Assembly (NCBI RefSeq): GCF_015832195.1
Contig: NC_052034.1
Location: forward strand, 6,783,501 to 6,847,500
DNA: 64,000 nt
Source of the DNA: Motacilla alba alba
Lineage: Eukaryota > Chordata > Aves > Passeriformes > Motacillidae
Direction of reading: 5' to 3'
Positions 61,138 to 64,000 of this stretch are shown piece after piece; position 1 is the first letter of the stretch; each line of letters starts with the position of its first letter. The notes below the pieces were generated by a model. It made no database searches. It saw only the letters and a program-made list of their open reading frames with translations, and had not been told where the DNA came from. Made by a program: the position numbers and the translations under genes.

Positions 61138-64000
61138 CATTTTCGGGTGTGGAAAGAAGACTTGAGAACTGGAGATTTCAGATGTCTTAAGCTGGGATGT
61201 CTGAGCAGCAGCAGCAGGGGTTGTTTGTTTGTTTAAGGCTCTGCCTACCCTGAACCATCAACAGAAGCCAGTGGAAGCTGCTTGGATTTGGAAACTCCCA
61301 AACCAGACAGCCCAAAAATTATTGACTGCCTCTAAAAAGTTGGCCTGAGTACTTTGTCCCCATCACAAGCAGAAGTTGGTTGTGGAGCCACAAAGCACAG
61401 CTTGGGGCCCCCGTTCCGTAGCTCGCCGTGCTGGGCCAGGGTACTCCCAAAAACACACAAGGTCTTTTTGGATGCCTTCTGAGCAGCTCCAAGAGTGAGC
61501 AGCAACATTAAGCTCAATTTCAAGCTGGACTCTTTCCCTTTTCTTCCATTTTTCTTTTTGAAAAGAGGAATTCCTCCATTTAGTTTTAATCCTATTTCTC
61601 TCTCTTGAAGCTGCCAAAAAATCAAGGCCAGCTCACATCAGACAGCAGTTGCTTTCCTTGGGGTGATCCCCACAGAACACACCATGCCCTGGGGCTCCTC
61701 CTGCCCCTGGCAGGCTCTGGGGACGTGGGATGTGTCCCTTGCCCCGAGCAATGGCCCCGGGTGTCCATCAGGCCTTGAATCCATCCGAGCTGCAGTCCCA
61801 GAGCCAGCACAAAGAGCAGCCCAGCAGAGGTTTTATTTACAACCTGCTGACAACAGAGTGGAAATTGATAGAAGCTGCAGGCAGCGAGTGATTCCCTGTC
61901 TGTCAGCACCAAATGGCAGCTCCTGCCATTACTCCCTGGACAGGAGCTCTTTAACTCTTTCTGGCTCGGCCTGGGATTCACAGGGGTGCTGCAGGTCTCC
62001 ACCATGTTTCTGTTTCTGCCATCTTTATCCAAAAGCACTTCCACTGCCTTTGGCTGAGCTGTTTCCAGTTCCAAGCAGTGAGAATGGCCCAGGACCTCCA
62101 GAGTTACAGATTTACTGTACCCAAGTGGTGCTGGACAGTTGCTGCTTCTTCAGCCTCCTGCAGTGCCAGGTGTCAACACAGAGCATGTTTGAGTCATTTC
62201 TTCTCTCTTTACTTCTCAATCTCTCTGAAGCTGAATTCACAGCAAGCCCTTATCAAGGTCATTAAGATTTGCAGGAAGCTCAGAACCTTTTCAGAACCCA
62301 CAAAAGCTCTTTGTGAGCCCAAATTGCCCCCTGGGATGCACCACTTTGGAGCCAGCATAACTTCCCAAACCAAGTCCCATACTCCAGCCTCCCAACCTAA
62401 ACGCAAAGTGACTTAAAACACAAAAATGTTTAACTGGAATCATTCTAAAAAAAATTAGTTTTCTGTAAGCTTTTGCCTTCCACAGCTGCCTGCTGTTAGA
62501 TGAGCAGGTACAATGTCCCCATCATCCCAGTGAGCAGAGAATGATAAAGGAAAATGAGACAAACTCCAGATTCTACAGCTGGCATCAACCTCTGCTCACT
62601 GAAAAAGCAAACACTGAAGGGCACCACAAGTGCCTTAAACCTTTTTGAGGAAGAATCTGTGGCAATTTCTGTCTCAAACAGAAGCAAATGCAACAGCTTT
62701 GATCCAGTTCATCCAGACATCTAAGGGCATAAACAAAATCATGTGGTCCCCAATAAAACCACCAAAAGTGCTCTGTGATTACGCTGGGTCCAACACTATG
62801 TGAGAAATGCAAAAAGTCCCTTGTAAAAACACTTCCTCCTGTTTCACCAGACTTTTCCAGATCACAGAAGTGTTGGTCAGATCTGAGCAAAAATGTGAGA
62901 AGATCTTCTGTGAGTTTGGCTTCTGTAATTCTCAAGATGCCCATCAGAGCAGACAGACAAACTTACTCTTGATTTCTGGATCTTGTGTTAAATCTGTGGG
63001 AGCCCATGACATCCTCACACTGAACAGAGGGCACACAATCCCAGACTGAGAGCAGCACATCAGCCCAGCTGAACCAGGAGAGATTAAAACTCTGTGTATT
63101 ACTGGAAAAAGAACCCAGTACAACCAAACAGTTAAAAACATTTATGGAGCAAACATAAACCTTCCATCAGGCAGCTGGTTCTTGCTTGGGGAAAATATAT
63201 ACGTTGCTAATAGGAATTATATCCTGTTTCCTTTCTACTGCTTAAAACATACAAACAAATTATATTTCAGACTAATGACATATTATTCATGGATCTTTTA
63301 CTTCACTGGAATTTATAGTTCAATTCCAAACCTGTAATTTAAAATGTTGGCTGTTTTTCTAAGTAATTCACCAGAAGGAGGTCCCAGGTCCCCTTCCTTC
63401 CCCTGCTGGCAAGGAAAAAAAAACCCTGCCAACCTCTACATAAATTGGTGTATATCACAAGCTACTCCACTTAAATGCCCAGACAGGGCTTTTCACATCA
63501 GAGCTAAAGTGAAAAAAAAATACAGACACACACACTTTATTACATAGAGCCTTTCTTCTCTGAGGATCACACAGCTGTTGTTAAACTGGTGGCAGCAGAG
63601 CTCTGAGGCCCAGAGAAATAAATGCACCATTTAGGAAGAAAGCAAAATATCACTAAAAATGCAGTGTTCAAAGAGAAGGAAAACTGCTACCAATCTCTTG
63701 CTGCACAAACCTGTTGCTGAGAAGGGCTGGGCTGAGGGAGCATCTTCAAGGACAGTTGGGAGACCTCACCAAGGCAGGTGTCCTGAGCAGGGACCAGCTC
63801 CCCACCAGCCCAGCTCCCCTGGTCACCCCTGTGTCACAGGCAGGGCCTGGGGCACGGCAGGGATGGAGCAGAGCACTGACACGTGGCACTGAGGGCTCCC
63901 TGCCAACTCACAGGGATTCTGGCTGGGAAAACTGCAGGCTGGCTCCATCCAACCATGCAAGAGGGTCTATAGGAGCACGCTGGCACCTCAGTTCTGGAAC
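61138..64000. other. Non-coding sequence, GC-rich patches
   Basis: No gene or repeat recognised. GC- and CpG-richer patches occur at about 61400-61450, 61680-61800 and 63720-63990. The plus-strand frame at 61663-62265 (200 codons) starts in the second patch, overlaps a 150-codon minus-strand frame, and has no domain or splice pattern, so I do not call it a gene. Confidence 0.45.

Noticed and set aside
61663..62265. 200-codon open frame, plus strand
   Set aside because: No recognisable domain, overlaps a 150-codon minus-strand frame, and starts in a GC-rich patch.
1..64000. Search for tRNA, rRNA, snRNA genes, CRISPR arrays and prokaryotic operons
   Set aside because: No supporting sequence found by eye. 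The repeat content is vertebrate.

Overview
This window reads as non-coding DNA from a vertebrate, most likely a bird. The main evidence is the repeat content: several truncated CR1 LINE 3' ends with the avian-type tail, retroviral LTRs with TATA and poly(A) signals, a few old amniote repeats (L3/CR1 and MIR type), and otherwise low repeat density. There are no bacterial-style operons, no tRNA or rRNA genes, no CRISPR array and no mobile element with an intact gene. The species cannot be named from this sequence.

No protein-coding gene could be supported. Open frames are short (up to about 220 codons). They overlap others on both strands, show no recognisable domain, and are longest in GC-rich or tandem-repeat DNA, where long frames arise by chance. 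The window is best read as a gene desert or the inside of a very long intron. The only gene-like signals are a 42-bp exon candidate on the minus strand at 11519-11560, flanked by good splice sites, and weaker candidates at 11127-11248 (minus) and 51281-51526 (plus).

Layout. 1-11 kb: unique sequence with CR1 pieces (2620-2900 and 9163-9590), an AT-rich block (3440-4290), a (TGA)7 microsatellite and an old L3/MIR-type tail (8097-8244). 11-12.5 kb: a CpG-containing GC-rich block with the exon candidate, then two short LTR-like pieces. 12.5-22 kb: unique, with possible conserved elements. 22-24.5 kb: a pure T50 run, then two different LTRs. One (23134-23632) is flanked by the 4-bp repeat ATAC; the other (23891-24485) follows a purine run and has matching 6-bp ends. 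24.5-36 kb: unique, with a decayed CR1-like reverse-transcriptase fragment, a MIR-type piece, an L3/CR1-type 3' end and a 12-bp-arm inverted repeat. 36.1-36.7 kb: a T-rich tract and a 20-bp minisatellite with a higher-order repeat of about 158 bp. 37-57 kb: unique, with three CR1 remnants and several AT-rich stretches that look constrained. 57.5-57.9 kb: a small hairpin, a 20-bp tandem repeat and a T40 run. 58-64 kb: unique, with one weak MIR-like trace.

Nothing here amounts to a new multi-gene system. The most checkable points are the 42-bp exon candidate, the paired LTRs, the minisatellite structure and the candidate conserved non-coding elements. Repeat names rest on remembered family consensus sequences, not on a database search.
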